Assembly (NCBI GenBank): GCA_916048095.2
Contig: OU696589.1
Coordinates: forward strand, 2,573,448-2,637,447
DNA from: Sacculina carcini
Lineage: Eukaryota; Arthropoda; Thecostraca; Sacculinidae
Direction: 5' to 3'
DNA length: 64,000 bases
The translations under genes were made by a program, and so were the position numbers. Under the pieces are notes generated by a model. It did no database searches, was not told the origin of the DNA, and saw only the letters and a list, made by a program, of their open reading frames with translations. This document shows, in pieces, positions 30,232 to 39,551 of this stretch (within the stretch, counting starts at the first letter, position 1; each line of letters starts with the position of its first letter).

Positions 30232-30567
30232 TGTAGAAAATTTAATGAGTACACAAAAAACAATATCACAACAGAAAACCTCACAATGAATATAATACAC
30301 CAACACAGAAAAACACAACACTCAAACGCCACTCAACGCGAAACTTGATCCACACACTCGCCACTCTCGCCAACAACAGACCCGTAACGCAAGCGCGCCT
30401 TCCTATTTGTCACCTCGCATCACGTGACCTTTACGCGCACACACGCATACACTCTGGTATTTCCATATGCACACATACACCTACGTCACAGGGTCAACAG
30501 TACAGATGCACTTTTACACACCGCAAACACGCACAACGATCAAGGCACGCATACACTTCTACACACC

Positions 30568-30618
<51 letters not shown>

Positions 30619-30730
30619 GATAAATGTACGCATACACTTCTACACAACGCAAGCACACACACACACACACACACACATAATGATAAAAGTAAGCATACAC
30701 TTCTACACGTTTGTTAACATAAAACCTACA
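30232..30730 (-). repeat. 5' LTR (element on minus strand)
   Basis: 499 bp with perfect TGTAG/CTACA ends and (AC)n stretches at about 30572-30616 and 30655-30678, one longer and one shorter than in the 3' LTR. Confidence 0.93.
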
Positions 30731-32160
30731 GTATTAAGAACGAAATTAACCTTGTTTTGCGCCGAACGGATATTGAGAATACCTAGAGAAAAGCGTTTAT
30801 TCACGGAATGCGAATCAGAAGAAGTAGGAGAGACTGATTCAGATGGCGGCGGACTGCTATGAGAATGCACCGAAGCATTCGAAGATAGTGGTGGATGCGG
30901 TTACAAGACAGAGACCGGATGACCTAGTCAATTGGAAGAGGAAGGAGCATCAGCAGAGGGGGTAGATACATGAAGCTTTGTAGGGGAAGAGATGGTACGC
31001 TGGCGAAGAGAGTTTTGGACAGCGAGAAAAGAGGGACAATTGGAGGAAAAAGATGAGTGGTTGGAAGACCTACTGTGCTTGGCGCAGTTGGCGCACTTCG
31101 ATTTGGATTTGTCAGGACAAGCTGACGTCAGGTGATCGCCGGCACAGTGACCGCAGGTTGCCGATGCAGCTGTGCACCGGTCAGATTTGTGGCCTAGACC
31201 CGAGCACTTCCAGCACCGAGTCACCCAGTACCGATCATAGACCGGGCAGCTGCACAATCCGACAAACAATCTGTTGCCAGGGAGACGTATCTGGCGGCGC
31301 ACCTCCGGAGACACGACGAGCACGGCATTTGTGCGGCCGTCTTTGGGTTTCGTCAGAAACAGCAGCTTCATCTGCGACGATGGGACGTTGGCGAGATGGT
31401 GGTTTTTCAGTCGCAAAGAGCTGACGAAATCCTCCGGCGACATGGATGGAACGCTCGCCACAGTGATCCTGGGAAGACGCGAGGCGGAATTGCCAGTGAC
31501 CGCCACATGAACCTCATCAATCAAGTACTCGTTCAGAGACTTGGCTGCCATGTTCGCAGAGGCTTCGGTGGAGCAGTGCAGTACCATGCCGCCAGATTTT
31601 GTTGGGCGAGCCTTGGCCACCGGTAAGGTGCGGAGGGCCGACTGCACGCGCTCTGCCTTCACCGGCTCCGCTCCCTTACTCTTCAGCACTAGGGCGAATG
31701 GATGAGTGAAGGGCTGGTCGCGCTCTGAGACAGAGGTTGAGGGTGCACAGGTGTCGACGGGCTTCGCCTCACGAAAGTCGTGAAGGAGAGAGGCGCGGAA
31801 TGTCTCCAGTCGACTGTCGATCACCGCAGACACTCTCTCCACGGTGAGTGAGGGGCGACCGGACGCGCGGTAGTCCTCCTTACACTCTGCACACAGCCAG
31901 AAAAGCTTGTACCTGCGTATAGCGTTATACGCAGGGTTGGTCAGCGCGGCGCACGACACGTGAAACATGCCGGCGCATCCCTCGCACGCGATGACAGAGG
32001 CATCCCCCACCGGCTCACCACACTTACACGCACGCTCGCCGGCTGCAGAGGGTGACATGGTTGGTAAGACACCGAGATCGGCACACAGATAAGAGCACAA
32101 AGGAGCGAACGAAAACACAACCACACGCGGCGAACACAGGAACAAGGCTGACGCCAAAAA
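30731..32160 (-). mobile_element. 5' part of the nested minus-strand CR1/L2-like LINE
   Basis: ORF1 and the start of ORF2 (LGILNIRSAQNKVNFVL at the beginning of the endonuclease) lie here, before the LTR insertion at 30731. ORF2 is in the same frame as ORF1, separated by two stop codons. The 5' end is near 32160-32190. Confidence 0.8.
30928..32058 (-). CDS. LINE ORF1 with PHD finger and zinc knuckles
   Basis: 376 residues from the ATG at 32058. The earlier in-frame TTG would add an unlikely hydrophobic leader. An N-terminal PHD finger (residues about 11-62) has CKCGEPV, CEGCAGMFHVSC and LFWLCAEC, the C4HC3 pattern. A central region may form the RNA-binding fold (RVQSALRTLPVAKARPTKSGG). C-terminal knuckles follow: CWKCSGLGHKSDRC, CGHCAGDHLTSAC and CANCAKHSRSSNHSSFSSNC. 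The combination of PHD finger and knuckles is found in ORF1 of some CR1-group LINEs. The frame is intact although the rest of the element is broken up. Confidence 0.85.
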   Translation of the reverse strand: MSPSAAGERACKCGEPVGDASVIACEGCAGMFHVSCAALTNPAYNAIRRYKLFWLCAECKEDYRASGRPSLTVERVSAVIDSRLETFRASLLHDFREAKPVDTCAPSTSVSERDQPFTHPFALVLKSKGAEPVKAERVQSALRTLPVAKARPTKSGGMVLHCSTEASANMAAKSLNEYLIDEVHVAVTGNSASRLPRITVASVPSMSPEDFVSSLRLKNHHLANVPSSQMKLLFLTKPKDGRTNAVLVVSPEVRRQIRLPGNRLFVGLCSCPVYDRYWVTRCWKCSGLGHKSDRCTAASATCGHCAGDHLTSACPDKSKSKCANCAKHSRSSNHSSFSSNCPSFLAVQNSLRQRTISSPTKLHVSTPSADAPSSSN

Positions 32161-32336
32161 TTATCACATAAAATTCCCAACTCTAATTATTATAGATGTG
32201 AATTTTGGATTATTTCATAGTTTATTTTCATTTTAAGCATGTATTCAGCGACATTCCATTGAGTCACCCTTAGGGAGGCAAAATTTTCGTAGTACATGGC
32301 GAAAATGTTACCTTGATTGTGCCCTTCCTGTACGAG
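32161..32336 (-). repeat. Dispersed repeat shared with 19389-19555
   Basis: Inverted homologue of the right flank of the hAT region near 19.4 kb. Shared core: CTCCCTAAGGGTGA, GTCGCTGAATACATGCTT and AAAATTCACATCT. Nothing coding. Confidence 0.6.
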
Positions 32337-32489
32337 TGCTAAGTTGTAGTATCAAATACTGCCAAGAGATGGCTACTGCAGTCGATTCCGTGCGCTGGGT
32401 CGCCATGGGAACGGGTGATGAATCAGTGAGCTCGTAGCAGTGTCATCTGTGGGTATACTTACTTTGATTACTTTGGCTGATTCCGACAT

Positions 32490-32998
32490 CTAGTGTCGCA
32501 GCTGAAGTGGGCTTCCGCTGACTGAAGTTCCGGCTGCTGATATTGTTGCTAGTCGTCCCATCATCTCCGGCAGTGAGTTGTGATGACAGCTCTGATATCC
32601 TGGTATCGGTGGTTCATCAGGAATATCGTTCAGCCATTTGTCCAGTCTTCGCTTGAACAGCTCTGTCTTCACTCCAGTGATGTTTCTCAGTTCTCGAGGT
32701 ATACAGTTGAACATACGTCTGTCATTGTGTCTGGACGAGCTATGGATGATAGTACCCAGTTTCTGTGAGAATGCCTGAGTTGCTTCCACATAACATAACC
32801 TGCCTCTTCTTTGGTGAGCTTGCTGCTGCAGGCCTACGTTTGGGACACTTCCTTCTAGTATTTTCCAGACATATATCACTATGTATCTCTCTCTTCTTCT
32901 TTGCTGAGAGTTTTCAGCCTCTCCCAATAGTTGAGTGTCTCCATCCCTTGGATCTTGCTGGTGAAAGACCTCTGGACACTTTCACTTAGTGATGATTG
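32490..32998 (-). pseudogene. LINE ORF2 C-terminal domain
   Basis: After a frame change it encodes RSFTSKIQGMETLNYWERL and RRRERYIVIYVWKILEG, then CIPRELRNITGVKTELFKRRLD and WLNDIPDEPPIPGY, the conserved C-terminal end of many invertebrate jockey/CR1-type LINEs. In-frame breaks lie between 32930 and 33040. Confidence 0.78.
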
Positions 32999-33039
32999 AA
33001 TGTTGCATCGCTGCTCATATATATGCCGAGATCTTTAAC

Positions 33040-34092
33040 TTACACCTGTTCTGGTATAATTCGGCCATTACACTCATATGTCGTTTCCTGCTTCAATTTT
33101 TCGTTTGGACCGTATCTCAACAGCTCGAATTTGTCACTGTTTAGTTTCATATTATTTGATGAGGCCCATGTTAATACACAGTCTAGGTCGGATTGCAGTT
33201 TGACCACATCTTCGGTACTTTCAATTTTCAACAACATTCTTGTGTCGTCAGCGAAAGATGTGGTCTTGGAGCACTGGAGACTGCCATCAATATCTCCTAT
33301 ATGGACGATAAACAGCAGTGGTCCTAGTACCGATTCTTGCGGCACTCCACTTCTTAATTCTCCTGGAATTGAGAGGTGTCCTCGAACCGATACTCTCTAT
33401 TGCCTGTCTGTAAGGAAGTTATGAAGCCATCTTCCAATGTGCCCTGTGATACCCAGTTTTCTCAGTTTGTGTAACAGAACTCCATGATCGACCTTATCGA
33501 ACGCCTTTTCGAAGTCCAGATAGATGACGTCAGCATTGCATCCATCTTGTATGTTCTTCAACACTTCTTCATAATGGGTCATCAATTGAGACAGGAAGGA
33601 TCTTCCTCTCCTGAATCCATGCTGTCCTACATTGAAGTAACCATGATCTTCCAAATAGGTCGTTATTTTCTTCTTTACTATGCGTTCAAATATTTTAATA
33701 ATATGTGACGTTAGTGTTATTGGCCTGTATCTGCTGGCTAGTCCTCGACTGCCTCCTTTATGTATTGGAGTTATGATGCCTGTTTTCAAGCACGAAGGTA
33801 TTTTGCCTGTTTCTAGTGATAGAGACCAAAGTATTTTCAGCGGTAGTGCGATTTGATGTCGACACTTTTTCAATAATATTGGATGAAATCCATCTGATCC
33901 TGGAGCTGCGTCGTTTGAGATATCTTCGATAGCCTCTACAATGTCCAGCTGTGTGAAGTCAAAAAATGACAGTTGACCATTTCGTGTTGACGTATCTGTA
34001 AAGAAGTCCTTTGGATTTTCCACTACTTTGTCTACTAGCGGACTACTGAAGACACTTTCATATTGATCTTTCAATATATTGGCCATCTCCAA
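33040..34092 (-). pseudogene. LINE reverse transcriptase with one nonsense codon
   Basis: One frame from 34092 to 33040, interrupted by a TAG at about 33397-33399. Motifs in order: SNDAAPGSDGFHPILLKK, GIITPIHKGGSRGLASRYRP, QHGFRRGRSFLSQL, catalytic VIYLDFEKAFDKVDH, then GVPQESVLGPLLF (usual G replaced by E) and SFADDTRMLL with the catalytic DD. It makes cDNA at the nicked target. The stop and E substitution make it inactive. Confidence 0.85.
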
Positions 34093-34196
34093 TTCATCTC
34101 CTGTGAGCTCACCGTCTTTTCTCGTTAGTGGACCAACTGTTGACGTTGTTTTTATCTTCTTGTTTGCATATGCAAAGAAGTATTTGGGATTTGTTA

Positions 34197-35438
34197 TTAT
34201 TTTTCGACTGCTTGTATTTCTTCTCTCATTTTTTGCTCAGTATGTGACTGCTCAAGTTGAAGTTCGATCAAACGAAGCTGCTCATTTATTATATTTCTAT
34301 TTTGTTTTCCGTTCCTTTGTAGTTTTTTCTCCAGTAAGCGTCTCTTTCTCATGAGTATTCTCCTGTCTCTCGGGATTATTGACCTGTTACGTCTCTGCTT
34401 CTTATAGGTAATAAGTTCAGCACAAACAGCCAAACATTCTTTCACAATCACTTCATTTATTGTGTCGACATCGTCCAGTCTTGAAAGGAGTCCATTCCAA
34501 TCTATTTGTCCAATGGCAGCTGTCACATTGTCCCAGTTTATGTTTGGAGAATAGAAATTGTATTTTCCCAGATTATTTTCAGCATCATGCTGTTTTTCTA
34601 CACAACTGTTTTTTCCACTGAGGGAGAGTAATCTACCCTGTATAACATTGTGATCTGACATGATGGTGCCTTTGACATACCAAGAGTGTACTATACCAGT
34701 ATTGCTTGTTATTAGCAGATCTAGGACGTTATGTGATCGAGTGGGCTCGTTAATTAACTGCACCAGATAATGTTCCTGTATCAAGTCAATGAGAGCCTGT
34801 GCTTGTTGTCTCTCTTCCAGTGTAATAATACCACTTCTCACTCTCAGAGTATCCCAGCGAATGGTAGGAAAGTTAAAATCTCCCAACATAATTACTTCTG
34901 TCTCAGGGGTTGGAAGATGTCGTAGTGCTCTGTATATTTTTTCTAATGCTTCAGAAAAAAGCTGTACCGTGGTATCAGGTGGTATATACACCGTTAACAG
35001 CAGAATGCTTATACCTTTCAGGTAAATAATCAACAATTCTGTTCTTCCGTTCGAGAAACTCGTAATTTCCTCCGTGTTAGCCGCAATGTCATCTCTAATG
35101 TAGACGGCCACACCTCCGTGTTTTCTTTGTATTCTGTCTGCTCTGTAGACAGAGCAGTTTTTTATATTTATTTCTGCATTGAATTGCTCTTGATTGAGAT
35201 GTGTTTCTGTTAGAGCAAGGAACATCAAGTTCTCTTCCAGTGCATATTCACTCAACATCGGGATCTTGCTTTGCTTACATTTGGGATAAAGACCCCTGAT
35301 GTTGAGGTATATAAAATTGTTTAGTGCATACATCGGTTGCATGTTCTTTCCCGAGTCTCTATTCTCTCCATTCTTGTCAACAGAGTATCCAGTATCCTGG
35401 TTGTTCTCTCTTCCATCTGTCCTATTCTTCGAAGACAA
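34197..35438 (-). pseudogene. LINE ORF2 endonuclease domain and linker
   Basis: Minus-strand frame with YLNIRGLYPKCKQSKI, FLALTETHLNQEQF (catalytic E), GGVAVYIRDDIAAN, VIMLGDFNFPTIRWD and MSDHNVIQGRL (catalytic DH). A basic linker follows (RNRSIIPRDRRILMRKRRLL). The likely start is the Met of MQPMYALNN around 35342, because the raw frame upstream has no ATG and overlaps ORF1. It joins the reverse transcriptase after a frame change near 34150. Confidence 0.85.
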
Positions 35439-35720
35439 GTTTCTAAAAAAGTTGCACCATCATATTCCCTCTGTGCTTGAGTCCGAGTTTCTATCACCTT
35501 CTGGCGATTTTTTTCTGTTGTCTTGTATTTGTTTGTTTTTCATACTGTGTCCGTTTTTGGGTTTGTTTTTCGCGGTCTCTCCTTTACCAGCGTAGTTTGT
35601 AGTCTGGTTTGTTAAGGCGTCCCGATCTTTTCTCATTGTACCTCTGACATGGGGGAATTTGCAATTTTCATTCAGGCAAACGTAGGTATTATTACGGTTC
35701 GAATGAGAGGTGTGTGGATT
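35321..35720 (-). pseudogene. LINE ORF1 C-terminal remnant with CCCH-like motif and coiled coil
   Basis: Too broken for a long open frame. The first frame reads YVCLNENCKFPHVRGT, a C-x4-C-x3-H pattern like the end of a CCCH finger. After a shift at an A-run near 35495 the second frame reads REYDGATFLETCLRRIGQME and ILDTLLTRMERIETRERTC, a short coiled coil, ending at a TAA at 35321 that overlaps ORF2. Confidence 0.55.
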
Positions 35721-35827
35721 GTGTCACAGGTGTTCATGTGTTATCGTGTTATTGTATTTTTGTGTAGTCAAGCATTCTCGTCAATAAAGATCCAGACCAA
35801 AACACTTCCTCGTATATGGTTGCAGTG

Positions 35828-36007
35828 CAGCGGCGGCGCCAGGATTTTTTCGGCTGGGGAGGGAATGAGGGGCTAAGGAAGACTTTGGGTCTTGACGAAA
35901 TAAGAGGAACCGCACTAGAAATGTTCATAGACAGGATTTTGGGGGGATCAGAGTATCTTGGCACATTCTTGGGGCTTTGGTCTCTCCTCCCCTTGGCCCC
36001 GCCACTG
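35828..36007. mobile_element. hAT-like MITE
   Basis: About 180 bp with terminal inverted repeats CAGCGGCGGCGCCAGGA and, at the right, CTTGGCCCCGCCACTG. The interior is GC-rich with G runs. No clear 8-bp duplication. Confidence 0.6.
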
Positions 36008-36029
36008 TGGGGATGCCATTTTGGGCTTT

Positions 36030-36390
36030 TACTTCATTTTACATTTTATGTTGATCGAGTGAACAGTCGATTTGTTGTGTTGCTCGAGCTGCTACTTGTG
36101 ACCAGTAGACACGTTTTTCTCACATGCAACGCAAACATGTTATTCCCATCAGAAATGGTTTCTGGGAAAATTCGACTTCATAATGAATTCCTTCAACCAC
36201 TTTGAGCGTGACAATACAGACGTCATTTGAGCAATTTTTGTTGAACAATTTCCAAAAATCCAAATATGAAGTGCATTTTTGCATAATCCTTCCTTCCCAA
36301 TAAGCCAATGGAACGTGTACATATCTTGGAGTGATTTGATCTGCATAGCGAGTTATTGTAGACCTTCTGAATCCCGTTTCCACTACGTCA
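36030..36390 (-). pseudogene. hAT transposase BED-finger remnant
   Basis: Reads CVACEKNVSTGHK, a stop, then QLEQHNKSTV on minus, a relative of the finger in the transposase at 17553. Here both zinc-binding Cys are kept. The frame upstream (36120-36383) may be the N-terminus. Only this fragment remains. Confidence 0.55.
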
Positions 36391-36414
36391 CACTACTGTT
36401 GCCACACCCACAAC

Positions 36415-37999
36415 TAGTGATGCAAAAAACGTTTTTTTGTTGCGTTTTTTTGCAAAAAACAACATGTTTATTGTTTTTTTAGAATTAGCCTTAATTTTCA
36501 TCGGATGTTGGATTTTAGTATATAGAAACGAGTTTAATTGACGTTTTGTACATCTTTACATGTCTTATTTCAAAGATAATTTAATAATAGTATAAAAAAC
36601 AAAAATATTTATCAATAAATATCCCCGGAGACTGTTTGAAAGTGCATCCGGGTCCGGTAGTTTAGGTTTTTTCATTGAGAAAACCGATGTTTTTAAAGAT
36701 GGTTTCAATTATGTGGATATTTGAAATAATTTGTCAGCAGAATATAACAAATTCATTGAGTAATCATGTGTTTATTTTTTAAAGAAACCATGTTGTTTAT
36801 GAAAAAATGTAATGATGTTTTTCAAACTGGTTTTAAATTCGTTTTATTAATGTACAGGTCCAGAAAATCTTGACAGGAGAGCAAGACAAGTTGATTGGTT
36901 GGTCAAGTGTTTTCTTTGACAAACGTTTATTTAAACTAAAGCTTTTTTAATGAAAAAATGCTTTCTAGAACAGTCTCTATGGATGATAGATTTGATTAAT
37001 GTACGTTGAAATACCTTTTGTAAAGCTAGTATCCTGCTGGTATAAGCGGCTGGTTAAACCACTTGATTTAAACTGTTTTTTAAACCATGTTTTTTGGAGA
37101 AAAAATTTTTCAACGGTTTTCGCAGATGTTGAAATTTAGAAAAAAAATTGGCGCCAGATCAAGGAAAGTTGAACCAAATAAATTGGTCTTCTATTAGTAA
37201 CCTGTTTTTAGAACTGGTTTTATGGATGATGCTTTCTTTGATGTAGTTATTTGTGTTCAAATATCTTTTTGTACATTAAATATATTTCCTCAGTCGTTTT
37301 TTTCCTACACGAAAATAGTACCCGTTTTTCTGGTCATGATTGTCACTCTGATTAATGCGACCAACCTTTATTCGTATTTTTGTGCATTATTACACTAAGT
37401 TTGTGTGCATATTTGTAGTATTTGTGTAAATATTTGCAGTGTTTGTACTTATATATTTGCAAATAATTGATCTGCTGAATGAAATGATGAAACTTATTAT
37501 AATCAGCGTAGTTCATTTCTGGTGAGAAAAAGGTAATGTGTAAAAAATGATGAAAAATTATGCCACCTGTTGTTTTTTTTTAAAACAGTTTCATTTTTTA
37601 GCAGAAAAAACTTTCTCAAACCCTGCTTTCTTGCACAATGATTAACTCAATAATTGAATGCAAAACTGTACTGTACAGTACCGTGCAAACAATGATATTA
37701 GGGCTTTCAGACACATTATAACACTTTTAATGTGCATATTTAATGATAATTCAATTTGATAGGGTCACTAATAGCAGGAATAACTCATGTGTTGATAAAA
37801 AATCATTCATTTAACATCCCAAATATATCGTTTCCATAATTTGAATTCTTTACATGACTCTTCAAAAAAACAAAAAACGTGTTTTTTGTGGTCGATGTTT
37901 TTCTTAAAATACATCGGTTGACGTTTTTTGATTTACGTTTTTTTCAACATTGGTTGACGTTCAAAAAACAACGTTTTTGGTTTTTAGGTCACATCTCTA
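36415..37999. mobile_element. Non-autonomous hAT element, 1585 bp (copy 1)
   Basis: Terminal inverted repeats TAGTGATGCAAAAAACG and, on the other strand at the right end, TAGAGATGTGACC. It is flanked by CCCACAAC (36407-36414) and CCAACAAC (38000-38007), a 7/8 match as an 8-bp duplication. It is T/A-rich with GTTTTTT tracts at both ends and has no open frame. It is homologous along its whole length to 57821-59373. Confidence 0.88.
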
Positions 38000-38007
38000 C
38001 CAACAAC

Positions 38008-38210
38008 TCATACTGTGGTTAGCTAAGGATATAACACCGTGCGACGTTCATGGTGTCCGGACTTATGAAGCAATCAGGAACTAACTATAAACTTTTCCAT
38101 ATTTGTAATGTTAAAGTTGATGGGGGCTACGACCATTTCCTTCAATGAACCATCTGATCCAGCGCTGATGTGATGCGATGAACACCGAGCGTTAGCAAGA
38201 TGGTATAGGA
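38008..38210. other. Short spacer, nothing recognised
   Basis: About 200 bp between the hAT element and the MITE. Confidence 0.5.
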
Positions 38211-38601
38211 CAGTGGTTCTCAAACCTTTTCCTCTGATTCCCCACATTTTTATGAGCCATCTTTTCATTTCCCCCAACAGCGCTGATACATTCAACAAAT
38301 TCAGTTGTTACATCAAAGTAAATGTCAAGAGGTCATTAGAATAAAAATTAACGAATTTGAATTGATATGTGGTGTTTGGTTTGCCACGGAACAACACAAG
38401 TTGATGCTTTGGACCGTCTGTATTTACAAGTACAAACGACGTAATACTACTTAATCAAGATTCATTCATACAACTTTTAGAGGAGTAAGCAAAATTACGT
38501 TTTTCAGGAAAATATAATGCATGTTACAGAGAAATTCTTTTTTTAATGTACAGGAATCTCTGCAACCCCTAGGAGCAGTCACCTCCGGTTTAGAACCCCT
38601 A
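38211..38601. mobile_element. hAT MITE with CAGTGGTTCTCAAACC end
   Basis: 391 bp. Left end CAGTGGTTCTCAAACCTTTT, right end GGTTTAGAACCCCTA, an imperfect inverted repeat typical of Charlie-like hAT MITEs. A stretch of about 75 bp inside (near 38298-38372) recurs just outside the right end (38618-38695). Confidence 0.7.
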
Positions 38602-38829
38602 TACTAGAGGTCTGATCAATTCAGTCGTTACATCTAAGTAAATGAGTCAAGAGGTTATTAGAAACAGAAATATAAGAGTTTGAGTTTTTTTAGTGAGTCA
38701 ATCATTTGTCCTGTCCGATCTTTGCGCTGTCAATCTTAGCTTAATCTAAATACAATTCGTTTAGCTGCATGACGGCGATAGTTTGTGTTCAAGATGAAAT
38801 GCTTTGTGCCTATCGTTCTATGAGATATA

Positions 38830-39549
38830 CAGGGTCTTGAGATACAAAATGTGTTTTTACAATTTGTAAGATTTGTTACAAAAGCAGTTTATGAGATATC
38901 CTCACCAGATTTGTTTTATTTTCATAAGTGCTTATTGAAGTTTTGTTACTGTATTTAATAGACCTTTATATGGGAACCATTAGTTTCTCGAAGGACATCA
39001 AGTCGGTACTAAAAGTCGTTAAGAGCCTGTAACAGTTGCACTTGGTAAGCGTACAGCCGTAAGCTCTTGTGGAGGAGCTTGTGCACTGTTGCACGTGGTA
39101 TTTGCAACTCTCTGGCAACAGTGCGGATGGACTTGCTAGGAGAACGAGTAAAAGCTTGTGAAACACGAGCGATGTTTTCCTCATATGTTCTTGGTCGCAC
39201 GCTCCTCTCTCTATCCAATACTGTACCTGTCTTCATAAATTTATTGTACCAGGCACGAATGGAAGGACGCGACGGTGGATCTCTTCCATATTTAGTTTAG
39301 TAGTTTCGTTCAGTCTGAACATCCGATTCTGTAAACCACGATACACATTGTGCTATTTCTTGAGGAGTAGCCATTTAATAAGGATTCAATAAATCAGTTC
39401 TCTTCCATCAGCAGAGTATCTGAAATACAAAAGTTTTACATTTATAAAAGCTTTAATACGTACTTAATAAAATAAAACAAATATGGTTAAGATATCTCAT
39501 ACACTGTTTTTGTAATATTTTTTTACAAAGAGACTTTGTGAACACCCTG
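38830..39549 (-). mobile_element. Internally deleted mariner/Tc1-like element, 720 bp
   Basis: Long imperfect terminal inverted repeats of roughly 100-150 bp start CAGGGT at both ends and share GAGATATC and TTTGTTTTATTTT. TA flanks each end (38828-38829, 39550-39551), the hallmark duplication of this superfamily. Only the N-terminal part of the transposase remains. Confidence 0.85.
38990..39374 (-). pseudogene. Mariner-like transposase N-terminus (DUF4817-type helix-turn-helix)
   Basis: ATG at 39374 on minus. The frame reads MATPQEIAQCVSWFTESD, a TAA stop, then SRPSIRAWYNKFMKTGTVLD, RSVRPRTYEEN, AFTRSPSKSIRTVAREL and IPRATVHKLLHKSLRLYAYQ. This helix-turn-helix module, common in arthropod and other invertebrate mariner-like elements, would bind the inverted repeats. 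The DDE catalytic domain is missing, removed by an internal deletion. Confidence 0.82.
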
Positions 39550-39551
39550 TA

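Larger units (their letters stand above)
26007..30730 (-). mobile_element. Complete LTR retrotransposon with separate gag and pol frames
   Basis: Two LTRs (26007-26520 and 30232-30730) differ mainly in (AC)n length, plus a handful of substitutions, so insertion is recent. GTATT flanks both ends (26002-26006, 30731-30735). It sits inside ORF2 of a minus-strand LINE in the same orientation. Gag and Pol overlap in the -1 frame. Pol order is protease, reverse transcriptase, RNase H, integrase, as in Ty3/gypsy and BEL/Pao elements. Neither clade is clearly matched by the motifs, so I leave it unassigned. There is no env-like frame. The protease active site is altered (NTG). Confidence 0.93.
32337..35727 (-). 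mobile_element. Nearly full-length minus-strand LINE (CR1/Jockey group)
   Basis: Reads on minus from an ORF1 end (near 35720), through endonuclease, reverse transcriptase and a C-terminal domain (stop at 32490), to a 3' UTR ending near 32340. Damage is modest: a few frameshifts and one clear nonsense codon. It is unrelated in detail to the nested LINE just to its left. Confidence 0.8.

Noticed and set aside
26007..30730. Endogenous retrovirus with an envelope gene
   Set aside because: There is no frame between pol and the 3' LTR; pol ends inside the LTR.
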